Positions 24,786 to 33,596 of a DNA stretch of 64,000 nt are shown one piece after another. The stretch is from Endobacter medicaginis (GTDB lineage Bacteria; Pseudomonadota; Alphaproteobacteria; Acetobacterales; Acetobacteraceae), in assembly GCF_014192375.1 (NCBI RefSeq), contig NZ_JACHXV010000009.1, positions 1 through 64,000 on the forward strand. The letters run 5' to 3'. Numbering within the stretch: the first letter of the stretch is position 1; each line of letters starts with the position of its first letter. The notes under the pieces were generated by a model. The model was not told the origin of the DNA, searched no databases, and saw only the letters and a list, made by a program, of their open reading frames with translations. The translations under genes and the position numbers were made by a program.

Positions 24786-25450
24786 GGCGCGCGCGGACCG
24801 GGCGCGGTGACCCGCGGCGGATCGACATACAGCGGCAGCGCAACACGTGGCGGCAGCACTCCCGACACGCGCCGCCGGGCCGCGGCCAGGATGTCGGCGG
24901 GCGTGGGCGCGCGGGCGCCGACCTCGAGGCTGAACAGGGGGGCGAGCGCCTCGGCCCCGTCACCGGCCAGACGCGCGGGCGCGGCACGGCCGGCCAGGCA
25001 GACGGAGGGCGCGGCGAGATCGACACCGAACGGCGCCTCGGCCCCGCACTCGACGAAAGCGCGGCCGCGCCGGGCCATCGTCACCACCCACAATGCCGGG
25101 TCGAGATCGATGCCGCAGGCCTCGCCGACACTGACCGCGACCGGCGCAGGCGCGCCACCGGCATGCAGCCCATGCGCCAGCGCCAGCGTCGCGCGCAGCC
25201 CGGTGAAGCTGCCCGGCCCGATCACGCAGGCGATGCCGGCAAGCCGGTGCGCGGCCTGTGGCAGGGCCCCGGCGCCCGCCGCGTCGAACAGCGCCGGTAG
25301 CAGCGCCGGCAGCGCGGCAGCGCCCCCCGGCCCCGTCCGCTCCACGCCGGCCAGCAGCGCGCCATCGGCGTCCAGAAGCGCCGCGACAGCCCGCGCGCCA
25401 CTGGCGCCGGAAGCGCCGGACGCAGCATCGAGGACCAGCCAGCATCCCAT
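24782..25450 (-). CDS. tsaB: tRNA threonylcarbamoyladenosine protein TsaB
   Basis: This 222-residue ASKHA-fold protein, partner of TsaD/TsaE in t6A37 synthesis, has GCWLVLDAASGA at the first phosphate loop and the family hallmark GPGSFTGLRATLALAHGL. The start at 25450 (MGCWLV) removes a low-complexity upstream extension. It is unusually alanine-rich, with a GASGASGA run near the start. It is coupled to rimI downstream and lies three bases after the rutE-like gene. Confidence 0.92.
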   Translation of the reverse strand: MGCWLVLDAASGASGASGARAVAALLDADGALLAGVERTGPGGAAALPALLPALFDAAGAGALPQAAHRLAGIACVIGPGSFTGLRATLALAHGLHAGGAPAPVAVSVGEACGIDLDPALWVVTMARRGRAFVECGAEAPFGVDLAAPSVCLAGRAAPARLAGDGAEALAPLFSLEVGARAPTPADILAAARRRVSGVLPPRVALPLYVDPPRVTAPGPRAP

Positions 25451-25452
25451 GC

Positions 25453-26070
25453 TCACAGCAGCCGGCAGGCCTCGCTCCAGTCGAGCCTCGGCGCGCGCTC
25501 GGGCGGCGGCCCGGAGGCGTGTCCCAGGCTGACCAGGAAATGGCTGCGCCACCCCTCGCCGGCGAGGAGCTGCGCATCGACGAGGTGGTTGTCGAACCCG
25601 GACATCGGCAGCACGTCCAGCCCGAGCGCGCGGGCGGCGAGGATCAGATACGCCCCCTGGAGGGCGGCATTGCGCTGCGCGGTCTCCTCGGCGAGGACCG
25701 GGTCGGCGGCAAACCAGCCGCGCGCATCGCCCTGCGGATACAGTTTCGGCAGATGCTCGTAGAACATCGGATCCCAGGCGACGATCACGGTGACGGGGGC
25801 GGTGCGCACGCGCTCGACATTGCCCGGTGACAGCGCGCCAAGAAGGCGCGCGCGTGCGTCCTGGGTGGTAAGGAACATCAGCCGCGCCGGCGCACAGTTG
25901 GCCGAGGTGGGGCCGAGCCTGACCGCGTCGTAGAGGCGACGCAGCAGGGCTTCGGGCACGGGCCGGTCGGACCAGGCGCGCGGTGTATGGGCGTCGTCGA
26001 ACAGCCGCGCCAGCATGGCCTCGGCGTCGGCCGTGATGTCCGCGACCTCGTCGGCCACCGCGCCGGACAT
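25453..26070 (-). CDS. RutE/HadB-like nitroreductase
   Basis: This 205-residue flavin nitroreductase-fold protein is closest to the RutE (malonic semialdehyde reductase)/HadB-like group: RLGPTSANCAPARLMFLTT, VTVIVAWDPMFYEHLPKLYP, AEETAQRNAALQGAYLILAA, LPMSGFD and SHFLVSLGHA. It uses FMN and NAD(P)H; no rut operon is present, so the in vivo substrate is uncertain. It is inserted between nfuA and tsaB with 1-2-base gaps and is clearly in one operon. Confidence 0.85.
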   Translation of the reverse strand: MSGAVADEVADITADAEAMLARLFDDAHTPRAWSDRPVPEALLRRLYDAVRLGPTSANCAPARLMFLTTQDARARLLGALSPGNVERVRTAPVTVIVAWDPMFYEHLPKLYPQGDARGWFAADPVLAEETAQRNAALQGAYLILAARALGLDVLPMSGFDNHLVDAQLLAGEGWRSHFLVSLGHASGPPPERAPRLDWSEACRLL

Positions 26071-26071
26071 G

Positions 26072-26632
26072 TCAGGCGTCGACCTGCTCGACCGACTGCA
26101 CCTCGGGAACGTAGTGGCGCAGCATATTCTCCACCCCGTGCTTGAGCGTCGCGCGTGAGGACGGGCAGCCGCTGCACGCGCCCTGCATGGTCAGCCGCAC
26201 GATGCCGTCGCGGTAGCCGCGGAACACGATGTCGCCACCATCGCCGGCAACCGCCGGGCGCACGCGGGTGTCGAGCAGTTCCTTGATCTGGGCCACGATC
26301 TCGGCGTCCTCGGGGGCGATCTCCTCGTCCGCGCCCGCCGGAGCCTCACCATGGAACACCGGCGCACCGGAGACGAAGTGGTCGACCAACGCGCCGATCA
26401 CCTTGCCGCGCAGCATCGGCCAGTCGGCATCCTCGGTCTTGGTGACGGCAACGAAATCGGCACCCAGATAGACCCGCGCCACCCCATCGATCGCGAACAG
26501 CGCCTCGGCCAGCGGACTCGAGTGCGCGGAGTCGGGCGCGTCGTAATCGGCGCTGGCGCTGCCGGCGACGTCGCGGCCGGGCAGGAACTTCAGCGTAGCG
26601 GGATTGGGGGTGTCTTCGGTCTGGATGAACAT
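26072..26632 (-). CDS. nfuA: NfuA/NifU-like Fe-S scaffold protein
   Basis: This 186-residue protein has an N-terminal Nfu_N domain (MFIQTEDTPNPATLKFLPGR) and a C-terminal NifU domain with TRVRPAVAGDGGDIVFRGY and the cluster-binding CSGCPSS. It carries and delivers Fe-S clusters. ATG 26632 begins the conserved start. It is the first gene of the minus-strand operon nfuA-rutE-tsaB-rimI, an order typical of alphaproteobacteria apart from the nitroreductase. Confidence 0.95.
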   Translation of the reverse strand: MFIQTEDTPNPATLKFLPGRDVAGSASADYDAPDSAHSSPLAEALFAIDGVARVYLGADFVAVTKTEDADWPMLRGKVIGALVDHFVSGAPVFHGEAPAGADEEIAPEDAEIVAQIKELLDTRVRPAVAGDGGDIVFRGYRDGIVRLTMQGACSGCPSSRATLKHGVENMLRHYVPEVQSVEQVDA

Positions 26633-26812
26633 GCTCGGGACTTCCTGTGCGCGGAGCCCTTCATGTGGCAAGCGCGGGGGCGTCGGCAAGGGCGCATCGT
26701 CATCGCGACGCGCCCGCGCGTGTCACGAATTGCCACGCGCGCGGCTGCACGGTTGACAGACGCGGCCCGGGCGGGCCTTGCATGGGGCCCGCCCCGCCCG
26801 GAGACCGACCCC

Positions 26813-27763
26813 TTGCGCCGCCTGACGACCCCCGTGCTGCTGCTGCTTGCAGCACTCTGCCCCGCGCCCGCCGCCGAGGCGGCACCGATCGCCTTCGTGC
26901 TGAATTCGGCCGATGCGACGATCAGCGAGTTCGACTATCTCACCCGACGCGAGATCCGCCGCCTGCCGGTGCTGCGCGAGCCGCACCATCTCGCCCTGAC
27001 GCCGGATGGCCAGCACCTGGCGGTCGGCGATACCAGCGGCAACGCGCTGTTCTTCCTCGATCCGGTCACCGGCGAGATGCAGAACCACATCACCATCTCC
27101 GATCCATACCAGCTCTTCTTCAGCCCGAACGGCCGGTATCTCACCGTCGCCGGCCTCGCCCGCGACCAGATCGACATCTACGACGCGCACAGCTACCAAC
27201 TCCTGCACCGGATCGTCGCGAAATCGATGCCGAGCCACGCCAACTACGCGCCCGATTCCTCGGTGGTCTATGTCAGCCTCCAGCAGAGCGGGCGGCTGAT
27301 GGCGATCGAGACCGCGACCGGTCGGGTGATCTGGAACGTGCCCGTCGGCAGCACACCGGCCGGCGTGCTGTTCCATAATGGGCAGATCCTGGTCGGCGTG
27401 ATGGGGACCGACTACGTCGCGGTGGCCGATCCGGCCGACGGGCACACGATCCGCCAGATCCATCTCCAGCCGGGGCCACACAACATCTTCCTCGATCCGG
27501 GCGGGCGGCATGTCTATGTCACCGCGCGCGTGTCGGGCTATATCGACCAGCTCGACCCGACCACGCTCGCGCTGCAGCACAGTTTCCGCGTCCCCGGCGG
27601 CCCGGACGACATCGTCTTCGCCCCGGACGGCAAGATGTGGGCGACGCTGCGCTGGCGCCAGCACGTCGCGGTCATCGATCCGGTCAGCGGCGAGTACACC
27701 ACCATCGCGACCGGGCGTTCGCCGCACGGCATCTGGCTCAACAACGACATCCCCCGGCACTGA
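26813..27763 (+). CDS. Secreted YVTN-type beta-propeller protein
   Basis: This 316-residue protein has a signal peptide (TTPVLLLLAALCPAPAAEA, cleavage before AP) and then a seven-bladed-propeller pattern of repeats: PHHLALTPDGQHLAVGDTSG, LFFSPNGRYLTVAG, SHANYAPDSSVVYVS, IFLDPGGRHVYVTAR, IVFAPDGKMWATLRW. It is probably a periplasmic binding or scaffold protein; no catalytic motif is seen. The start is a TTG at 26813 after CCGGAGA; no in-frame ATG gives a better signal peptide. It is followed 26 bases later by a lipoprotein gene. Confidence 0.8.
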   Translation: MRRLTTPVLLLLAALCPAPAAEAAPIAFVLNSADATISEFDYLTRREIRRLPVLREPHHLALTPDGQHLAVGDTSGNALFFLDPVTGEMQNHITISDPYQLFFSPNGRYLTVAGLARDQIDIYDAHSYQLLHRIVAKSMPSHANYAPDSSVVYVSLQQSGRLMAIETATGRVIWNVPVGSTPAGVLFHNGQILVGVMGTDYVAVADPADGHTIRQIHLQPGPHNIFLDPGGRHVYVTARVSGYIDQLDPTTLALQHSFRVPGGPDDIVFAPDGKMWATLRWRQHVAVIDPVSGEYTTIATGRSPHGIWLNNDIPRH

Positions 27764-27789
27764 TCCCCAATTCCGCGGAGAGACCGAGA

Positions 27790-28407
27790 ATGAGGCGAGC
27801 GATGCGTTGCCTGCTGCCGCTGCCCTTTGCGGTCCTGCTGGCGGGATGCGCGGACGGCGTACAGCCCGCCAATGAGGTCGATCGCGCCCACTCGAAACCG
27901 CCCGTCTATCCGAAGCAGGAACAGCATGACGGGGTGATGGGCATGTTCGTGGGTTTCTGCAACGTCGCGCCGAGCGGTGCCAGCACCTGCCACCTCGCCT
28001 GGGGCTCGAACCCCGCCTTCGCCGAGGCCGGACGTGCGTTCCTCGCCCAGGTGCGTTTCACCGCCGGCACCGGCGATCCGCACCGGCGCATGCAGGTGCG
28101 CTTCATCACCCCCGCCCAGCGCCGGCTTGCCGTCGTCACCGCGCCGGACGAGGTGGTGATGCGCGGCAAGGCGGGCAGCGCGCTGGAGACGGTGCGCTAC
28201 AACTGCCTCGTCGGCCTCGACGCCTTCGTGCATGACTGCGCAGCACCCGTGACCGACACCCCCGATGCGATCGCCCCGGCCCGGATCGCGCTGGCGCATC
28301 TGCCGCTGGGCCCGGATTTCGACGGCGAGACCGCCATCGCCCGCCGGCGCGACATCACGGTGAAGATCGTCCCGCCGGGGATGGACGCCGACAATCCGTT
28401 CAACTGA
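27790..28407 (+). CDS. Putative lipoprotein, unknown
   Basis: This 205-residue protein has a lipoprotein signal peptide (LPLPFAVLLAGC, acylated Cys in L-A-G-C). The mature part has several cysteines (GFCNVAPSGASTCHLAW, RYNCLVG, HDCAAP) that probably form disulfides in the periplasm. No family was recognised. It follows the beta-propeller gene and precedes another exported protein, all with short gaps, so they probably form one transcript. Confidence 0.7.
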   Translation: MRRAMRCLLPLPFAVLLAGCADGVQPANEVDRAHSKPPVYPKQEQHDGVMGMFVGFCNVAPSGASTCHLAWGSNPAFAEAGRAFLAQVRFTAGTGDPHRRMQVRFITPAQRRLAVVTAPDEVVMRGKAGSALETVRYNCLVGLDAFVHDCAAPVTDTPDAIAPARIALAHLPLGPDFDGETAIARRRDITVKIVPPGMDADNPFN

Positions 28408-28426
28408 CCGGGACCGCCAGAACCAG

Positions 28427-29041
28427 ATGACCACCCGACCGACCGGCCGCCTCGCGCGCGGCACAGCCGCCGCCCTGCTCGTGCTGCTCGCCGCCGGATC
28501 GTCCGGCGGCTGTGCCGCGCGCGGGGCGGCCGGGGTGACCAACGTGATCCCGATCCCGCTGCGCGAGGGCATCGCGACGGTGGCGCATTTCGCCCCTGAC
28601 GGGCGCCGGGCGGAGGTGGTGGTGGCCCGCATGCCAGGTGCCGGCGCGCCGTCGCTGATGGCGCTGCTGCCGCGCGAGGGCAGTGGCGCGCGTGATGACG
28701 GCTGGGACGTGGTCACCATTGCCGAGCCGACCGGAGGCATCTCAGGCGTGTTCAATCCCGGCCGGGGAGCGGCGGTCTATGCGCGGGCCAAGATCCGCGG
28801 CGTGCCGGCCACCCTGCTGCTGGCCGCCCAGCCGGCGGCCGACGACCCGCAGCCCTGGGGCCAGCCGCGCCGGATGGACGTGCTGGTCTACCAGCTCGAG
28901 ACCGGCGCGCGGTCGGCCTCCTTCACCCTGCTCGACCGTCGCACCAGCACCGCCCGCTACTGCGACGCCGCCGATGCGCTGGCGGCGCAGTTCTCCATCG
29001 CCCTGCCAGGCGGCGCCGGGCTGTGCGGCCGCGCTGGCTGA
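28427..29041 (+). CDS. Exported protein of unknown function
   Basis: This 204-residue protein has a hydrophobic export signal (AAALLVLLAAGSSGGCAA). The Cys could be lipidated, although S-G-G-C is an imperfect lipobox. The mature part is beta-rich with ATVAHFAPDGRRAEVVVARM and GISGVFNPGRGAAVYARA. No family was recognised. It is the third gene of the 26813-29041 run; its ribosome site is weak. Confidence 0.6.
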   Translation: MTTRPTGRLARGTAAALLVLLAAGSSGGCAARGAAGVTNVIPIPLREGIATVAHFAPDGRRAEVVVARMPGAGAPSLMALLPREGSGARDDGWDVVTIAEPTGGISGVFNPGRGAAVYARAKIRGVPATLLLAAQPAADDPQPWGQPRRMDVLVYQLETGARSASFTLLDRRTSTARYCDAADALAAQFSIALPGGAGLCGRAG

Positions 29042-29106
29042 TTTGTGATTTCCCCGGCCCGGGGCCTCGCGTGCAAGACTCGAGACGTCGGTCGGGAGCG
29101 CATGGG

Positions 29107-29592
29107 ATGCTGGGTCGTCTGATACTGGCGGGTGCAATGGGCGCACTGGCGATGCCGATGGCCACGATCCCCGCGGCCAGGGCGCAGGCGGACCGGCTCG
29201 ATGCCCAAGCACTGGCCGACGACGCGGGCCAGCAGCTCGCCATCCATTCCTACCCCGGCGGCGGGACCGTCGAGACGATCGAGACCTGCTATGCCTCCGC
29301 CCGACGCCCGGACGAGATGAGGAAATGCATCGCGCTCGACGAAGTGTCCGATCTGGCCAACTGGTATATCAACATCAAGCGCGGCGATCGCAGCCATTCG
29401 GCGTTCTGGAGCGATGCGGCGCTGGCCGGGCGCATGACACCGGCCCGAGTGACATTCGCCTTCGGCTCGGAGCAGGTCGCCGACGACTGGACGACGCGCT
29501 ATCTGCTGCTGGCCTATGACCGGGCGGTGCACAGCCCGGCGGCGTTCGGCCCGCTGCACGGCCACATTTTCACCCGTGCTCCGGCGATGTAG
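29107..29592 (+). CDS. Secreted protein of unknown function
   Basis: This 161-residue protein has a clear signal peptide (MLGRLILAGAMGALAMPMAT..PAARA-QAD). The mature part contains ETCYASARRPDEMRKCIALDE with a probable disulfide and a C-terminal YLLLAYDRAVHSPAAFGPLHG. It resembles short conserved hypothetical periplasmic proteins, with no assigned function. ATG 29107 was chosen because it starts the signal peptide, after GGGAGCG. Confidence 0.65.
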   Translation: MLGRLILAGAMGALAMPMATIPAARAQADRLDAQALADDAGQQLAIHSYPGGGTVETIETCYASARRPDEMRKCIALDEVSDLANWYINIKRGDRSHSAFWSDAALAGRMTPARVTFAFGSEQVADDWTTRYLLLAYDRAVHSPAAFGPLHGHIFTRAPAM

Positions 29593-29601
29593 TGTCGTCT
29601 C

Positions 29602-29952
29602 TCAGCCGCGCCGGCGTGCTGCGGCTCGAGCCGCTTCCCACGCTGCGTCGCGGGCCGCCTTCTCGGCGCGGACGCGCTCGATCTCGGCGGCGATGCGGGC
29701 CTCTTCCTCGGCCTGCATGCGGGCGAGTTCCTCCGCCTCGCGCCGCGCGGTCTCCTCGGCGCGCTGGCGCTTGCGCTCGGCCTCGCGCAGTTCGCGCGCC
29801 TCGGCTACGGCGCGACGCTCGGCGGCGATGCGCAGCACTTCCGGATCGTCGGCGGCCGGACGGGCCTTGAATTTCGCCAGCATCGCCTCGCGGGCCGCGG
29901 CTGCGGCGGACTGGCGATCGGTATATTTGAAGCCCTTGAAGCCGCTCATCAT
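29602..29952 (-). CDS. DUF6481-like coiled-coil protein
   Basis: This 116-residue, highly charged helical protein starts MMSGFKGFKYTDRQSAAAAAR, and its remainder is nearly all A/E/R heptad-like sequence (a long coiled coil, ~38-110). It matches the short-N-terminal-motif-plus-coil layout of the DUF6481 family; function unknown. It stands alone and converges on the gene ending at 29592 with nine bases between. Either of the two leading ATGs can initiate. Confidence 0.7.
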   Translation of the reverse strand: MMSGFKGFKYTDRQSAAAAAREAMLAKFKARPAADDPEVLRIAAERRAVAEARELREAERKRQRAEETARREAEELARMQAEEEARIAAEIERVRAEKAARDAAWEAARAAARRRG

Positions 29953-30052
29953 TATCCTTCAGGCGTAGCAGACGCGCGGCTGACTGCCACGACCGCGCCC
30001 GCGGGGCAACCCATACGGACGCGGTCCTGCCATGCGGATCGCCTGGTGTGGT

Positions 30053-32077
30053 TCATTTCCGGGATGCGAGGATCTGGTCGAGCCGGTCCTGCGCGCCGTC
30101 GATGCGCTCGAGATGCGGGTAGCGCAGGCCGCCATGATAATCGAGACTCACCGTGCGGTAGCGCTCGCCCGCCTTGACCAGCAGCGTCAGCGCCTGGCCG
30201 GGGGCACCCTTGTCGGGCTTGGCCGCGGTGATCGCCGCCGACAGGCGCTCGGGCGTGTAGGCGACGCCGTTGACCGCCAGCAGCGTCGCGTCGCGCGCCA
30301 GCCCCGCCTTCCAGGCCGGGCCGCCCCAGGCGACATCGGTCAGATGGGCATCGTTGTCGAGCCTGAGCCCGATCGAATAGCTGTAATCATGCAGCTTGCG
30401 CTCGTCCTGGTATGCCTTGAGGTAAGGCGTGGGGGTCTCGGTGTAGACCAGCTTCCACCCCCCCTGGGCGAGACCGTCGAGCGGCGCGCCGGGGCCGACG
30501 CGATCCAGCCGCGCGCGCAGGAACGACGCCCAGTCATAAGGCTGCACGGCATTGAGGGCCGCGACCACGTCCTCGAACTTGTACGGCGCGGTCACGTACG
30601 AACCGCTGTCGACGCCGAAGAACCGCGCCGCGAAATCGTCGAGCGAGTGCCTGTCGCCCGACAGCTTGCGGATCAGCGTGTCGGCATCGAGCCAGATGAG
30701 CTGGCCTTCGGAATAATAGTCCTCGCTGCGCTGCCACGAGGTCCAGGACAGCGGCGCGCGCTGCGCGATGATCGGATCGTTGGTGGTGTCCTGCACGGGG
30801 CGCCACAGCCGGCCGGCACGGTTGTCGTAGGCCGCGGCGACCGCGGCGATGGCGTCGCGGGCCTGGTCGGCGGTGATCAGCCCCGCCCGTGCGGCAAGGA
30901 CATAGCCCCAGTACTGGGTCTGACCCTCATAGACCCAGAGCAGCGAATCGCGCTCGGGGACGTCGAAGTTCGGCGCCCACAGATCGGCCGGGCGGCGGAA
31001 CTTGCCGTTCCAGCTATGGGTATACTCATGCGCCAGCAGGTCGCGCATCGGGAAGGTCTTGTCCCACTCGGTGAAATAGCCGGGCGGGCCGGAATTCTCG
31101 CTCGACTGGTGGTGCTCGAGGCCGATGCCGCCGAGCTGCTTGGTCAGCGCGAGCAGGAAGTCGTAATGCGCATAGTGGTGGGAACCGAACAGCAGATAGG
31201 CCTGTGTGACCAGCGCGCGATGGGCCGCGATCTGGGCCGGGGTGGCATCGAGGCTGTCGGGCGTATCTGCGAACAGGTCGAGACTGACCGGGGCGTTGCT
31301 GCCCGAGGGGGTCAGGTCGATCTTGCGGTAGTATCTGCCGGCGAACAGCGGCGAGTCGACCAGGGTGGCGAAATCCACCGTCTGGAAGGCGATCGGGGCG
31401 AGGCGCGCCCCGTCATCGCGCTGCGCCTTGAGCGGACGCAGCGCGGTGCCGTAGCCCCAGCCCTCCGGCAGGACCACGCGGGCATCGACCTTGATGTCGC
31501 GGGAGAAATAACCGGCCGGATACAGGGCTGTGGCGTTCCATTGCAGGTTCAGCAGGTCGGGCGTCATCACCACCCGGCCCTCCTCCCTGGTGATCGGCGA
31601 GAGGAACTGGAATTTCGCCTCCAGGCTCTTCGCGCCTTTCGGCACCGGCACGTGGAAGGCATAGACATCCACCGTGTCGCGCGCCCACGCCAGGGGCTTG
31701 CCCTCCGCACTGACCACCAGGCCGCCGAACTGGTCGATCGGGCCGCTCGGCGAGTGATTGCCGGGCAGCCATTTCGGATACAGCAGCACCATGTCGCCGC
31801 CCGAGCGGGCGATCTCGTCGGGCACCGGGATGGTCTCGGTGACCGAGAACACATGCCGGTCGAGATCGGTCGCGTTCACCTCCAGCCCGAGCGTGCCGGG
31901 ATAGGCGATGTCGCGCGGGGCGGGGATCGCGGGCGGCATCGCCAGCGGCTGCGGCAGCGCCTGGCCGGCGGCGGGCGCGGGGACCTGTGCGCGGGCCGCG
32001 GCACCGGAGGCGAGGCCGATCAGGCTGACGGAGGCGAGCCATGCGGAAAGGCGGATCGCGGGGCGGGGTCGGCGCAT
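30053..32077 (-). CDS. Secreted M61-family glycyl aminopeptidase
   Basis: This 674-residue protein has a signal peptide (RLSAWLASVSLIGLASGAAARAQ) and an N-terminal beta domain. The catalytic domain has H350-E351-Y-T-H354 (HEYTHSWNGKFRRP), and E in LLWVYEGQTQYWG is the likely third zinc ligand. The C-terminal PDZ-like domain (LRLDNDAHLTDVAWGGPAWK) completes the M61 layout. It trims glycine/alanine-type N-terminal residues in the periplasm. It is monocistronic, with about 90 bases to the divergent Nudix gene. Confidence 0.93.
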   Translation of the reverse strand: MRRPRPAIRLSAWLASVSLIGLASGAAARAQVPAPAAGQALPQPLAMPPAIPAPRDIAYPGTLGLEVNATDLDRHVFSVTETIPVPDEIARSGGDMVLLYPKWLPGNHSPSGPIDQFGGLVVSAEGKPLAWARDTVDVYAFHVPVPKGAKSLEAKFQFLSPITREEGRVVMTPDLLNLQWNATALYPAGYFSRDIKVDARVVLPEGWGYGTALRPLKAQRDDGARLAPIAFQTVDFATLVDSPLFAGRYYRKIDLTPSGSNAPVSLDLFADTPDSLDATPAQIAAHRALVTQAYLLFGSHHYAHYDFLLALTKQLGGIGLEHHQSSENSGPPGYFTEWDKTFPMRDLLAHEYTHSWNGKFRRPADLWAPNFDVPERDSLLWVYEGQTQYWGYVLAARAGLITADQARDAIAAVAAAYDNRAGRLWRPVQDTTNDPIIAQRAPLSWTSWQRSEDYYSEGQLIWLDADTLIRKLSGDRHSLDDFAARFFGVDSGSYVTAPYKFEDVVAALNAVQPYDWASFLRARLDRVGPGAPLDGLAQGGWKLVYTETPTPYLKAYQDERKLHDYSYSIGLRLDNDAHLTDVAWGGPAWKAGLARDATLLAVNGVAYTPERLSAAITAAKPDKGAPGQALTLLVKAGERYRTVSLDYHGGLRYPHLERIDGAQDRLDQILASRK

Positions 32078-32167
32078 GGTCGGATATCCTGTCTCGGTTC
32101 GGCGATGCGACGCCCCCTACGCCGCCCGCGCCGGGCTGACAAGCCATCGCGAGGTTGCAATCAAGCC

Positions 32168-32617
32168 ATGCGCCACACACAGGACCTCACCCTGCCCGTC
32201 CCCGCCGTGCTGGCCGTGGTGGTCGCGGGCGACAGGCTGTTGCTGGTGCGTCGGGCGAAGGCGCCGGATGCCGGAAGATGGGGCTTTCCCGGCGGACGGA
32301 TCGAGCCGGGCGAGACCCTCGCCGATGCCACCGTGCGCGAACTGCGCGAGGAAACCGGGCTCGCCGCACGCGCCGGCGCGGTGCTCGACGCGATCGACGT
32401 GATCGGTCCGGGGCATCATTTCGTGCTGGTCGCCCTGCTCTGCACCGAACCTCGCGGCACCGCCTGCGCCGCCGACGATGCGCTGGAGCTCGGCTGGTTC
32501 ACACCCGACGAGATCGCCGCCCTGCCCGAGGCGGCGCGCAGCGCGGGGGTGCTGGCGCTCGCATGCCGGGCGTTGGAAGCTGCCAGCCGACGCACCAAAC
32601 AGGGCCCGCTCCGATGA
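32168..32617 (+). CDS. Nudix hydrolase
   Basis: This 149-residue MutT-like enzyme has a complete Nudix box, GGRIEPGETLADATVRELRE plus ETGL, and a preceding RRAKAPDAGRWGFPGG. It hydrolyses a nucleoside-diphosphate-linked substrate; specificity cannot be read. The ATG at 32168 is the only start that keeps the N-terminal beta strand (PAVLAVVVAGDRLLLVRRA). Its stop overlaps the PhzF-gene start by four bases, so the two are coupled. Confidence 0.9.
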   Translation: MRHTQDLTLPVPAVLAVVVAGDRLLLVRRAKAPDAGRWGFPGGRIEPGETLADATVRELREETGLAARAGAVLDAIDVIGPGHHFVLVALLCTEPRGTACAADDALELGWFTPDEIAALPEAARSAGVLALACRALEAASRRTKQGPLR

Positions 32618-33483
32618 CCAGCTATCTCTACGAGACCTATGACGTGTTCACCGACACGCGTTTCGGCGGCAATCCGCTCGCCGTGCTGCCGGATGCGCGC
32701 GGGCTCGACACCGCGCTGTGCCAGGCGATCGCCGCCGAATTCAACTACAGCGAGACCACCTTCGTCTTTCCGCCATCCGACCCGGCCAACACCGCCCTTG
32801 TGCGCATCTTCACCCCGCACGGCGAACTGCCCTTCGCCGGCCACCCCAATATCGGCACCGCCATCGCGCTGGCCCGCGGCGGGCGCGACCGGGGCGGCGT
32901 GCTGCGCTTCGAGGAGGCGGCCGGGCTGGTGGTGCTGGAGGTGATGCGCAACCCGCAGGGCGAGGCGGTGGCGGCTCGGCTGGAGGCACCGCAGAAGCTG
33001 CGCACGGGGGCGCACTTCGACACCGCGATCATCGCCCGCGCCGCGGGCCTGGCCACGGCCGACGTGCGCACCGCGCTGCATCCGCCAATTACCGCCGGGG
33101 TGGGCGTGGATTTCGTCATCGCCGAGGTCGACGGCGAGGCGCTGACCCGCGCGACGAGCAATGCGGCCGCCCACGCGGCGATCGACCGGCGCTTCCACCT
33201 CTGTCTCTACGCCCGCACCGGCGACGCGACCGCGCGCATGCGGATGTTCGCGCCCAATGACGGCATCGCCGAGGATCCGGCCACGGGTTCGGCGGCCGTG
33301 GCACTCGCCGCCCTGCTCTGCGAACGAACGCAGGCCGACCGAATCGAGCTGGCGATCAGCCAGGGGGTCGAAATGGGGCGACCGAGCCGGCTGGAGGCGG
33401 AGGCGTGGCGCCACGGCGACGAGGTACGCGCAGCCGTGGCGGGAGGCTGCGTCGCGGTGATGCGGGGCGAGCTGGACCTATAG
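32614..33483 (+). CDS. PhzF-family isomerase/epimerase-like protein
   Basis: This 289-residue protein has the diaminopimelate-epimerase-like fold of the PhzF family: [14 protein letters not shown] near the start, the catalytic-Glu segment [19 protein letters not shown], and [14 protein letters not shown] in the second lobe. Family members isomerise small metabolites without cofactor, and this one's substrate is unknown. It is translationally coupled to the Nudix gene (ATGA overlap). Confidence 0.9.
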   Translation: MTSYLYETYDVFTDTRFGGNPLAVLPDARGLDTALCQAIAAEFNYSETTFVFPPSDPANTALVRIFTPHGELPFAGHPNIGTAIALARGGRDRGGVLRFEEAAGLVVLEVMRNPQGEAVAARLEAPQKLRTGAHFDTAIIARAAGLATADVRTALHPPITAGVGVDFVIAEVDGEALTRATSNAAAHAAIDRRFHLCLYARTGDATARMRMFAPNDGIAEDPATGSAAVALAALLCERTQADRIELAISQGVEMGRPSRLEAEAWRHGDEVRAAVAGGCVAVMRGELDL

Positions 33484-33544
33484 AAAGGACCACAGGGCGC
33501 GTGGCCGTCGGCGGCAAGAGCGACAGACGAATTCCGCTTGTGTT

Positions 33545-33563
33545 GAGAATGATTATCATTCCT
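33545..33563 (+). promoter_or_regulatory. Fur box before the siderophore synthetase gene
   Basis: GAGAATGATTATCATTCCT contains the perfect 7-1-7 palindrome GAATGAT-T-ATCATTC (33547-33561), very close to the classical Fur-box consensus. It lies 36 bases before the start codon at 33597, where it would block transcription when iron is replete. The fur gene at 23406-24047 is a candidate regulator. Confidence 0.8.
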
Positions 33564-33596
33564 ACTATTTGGAGTGGATGACGCAGGAGGGAGTGG

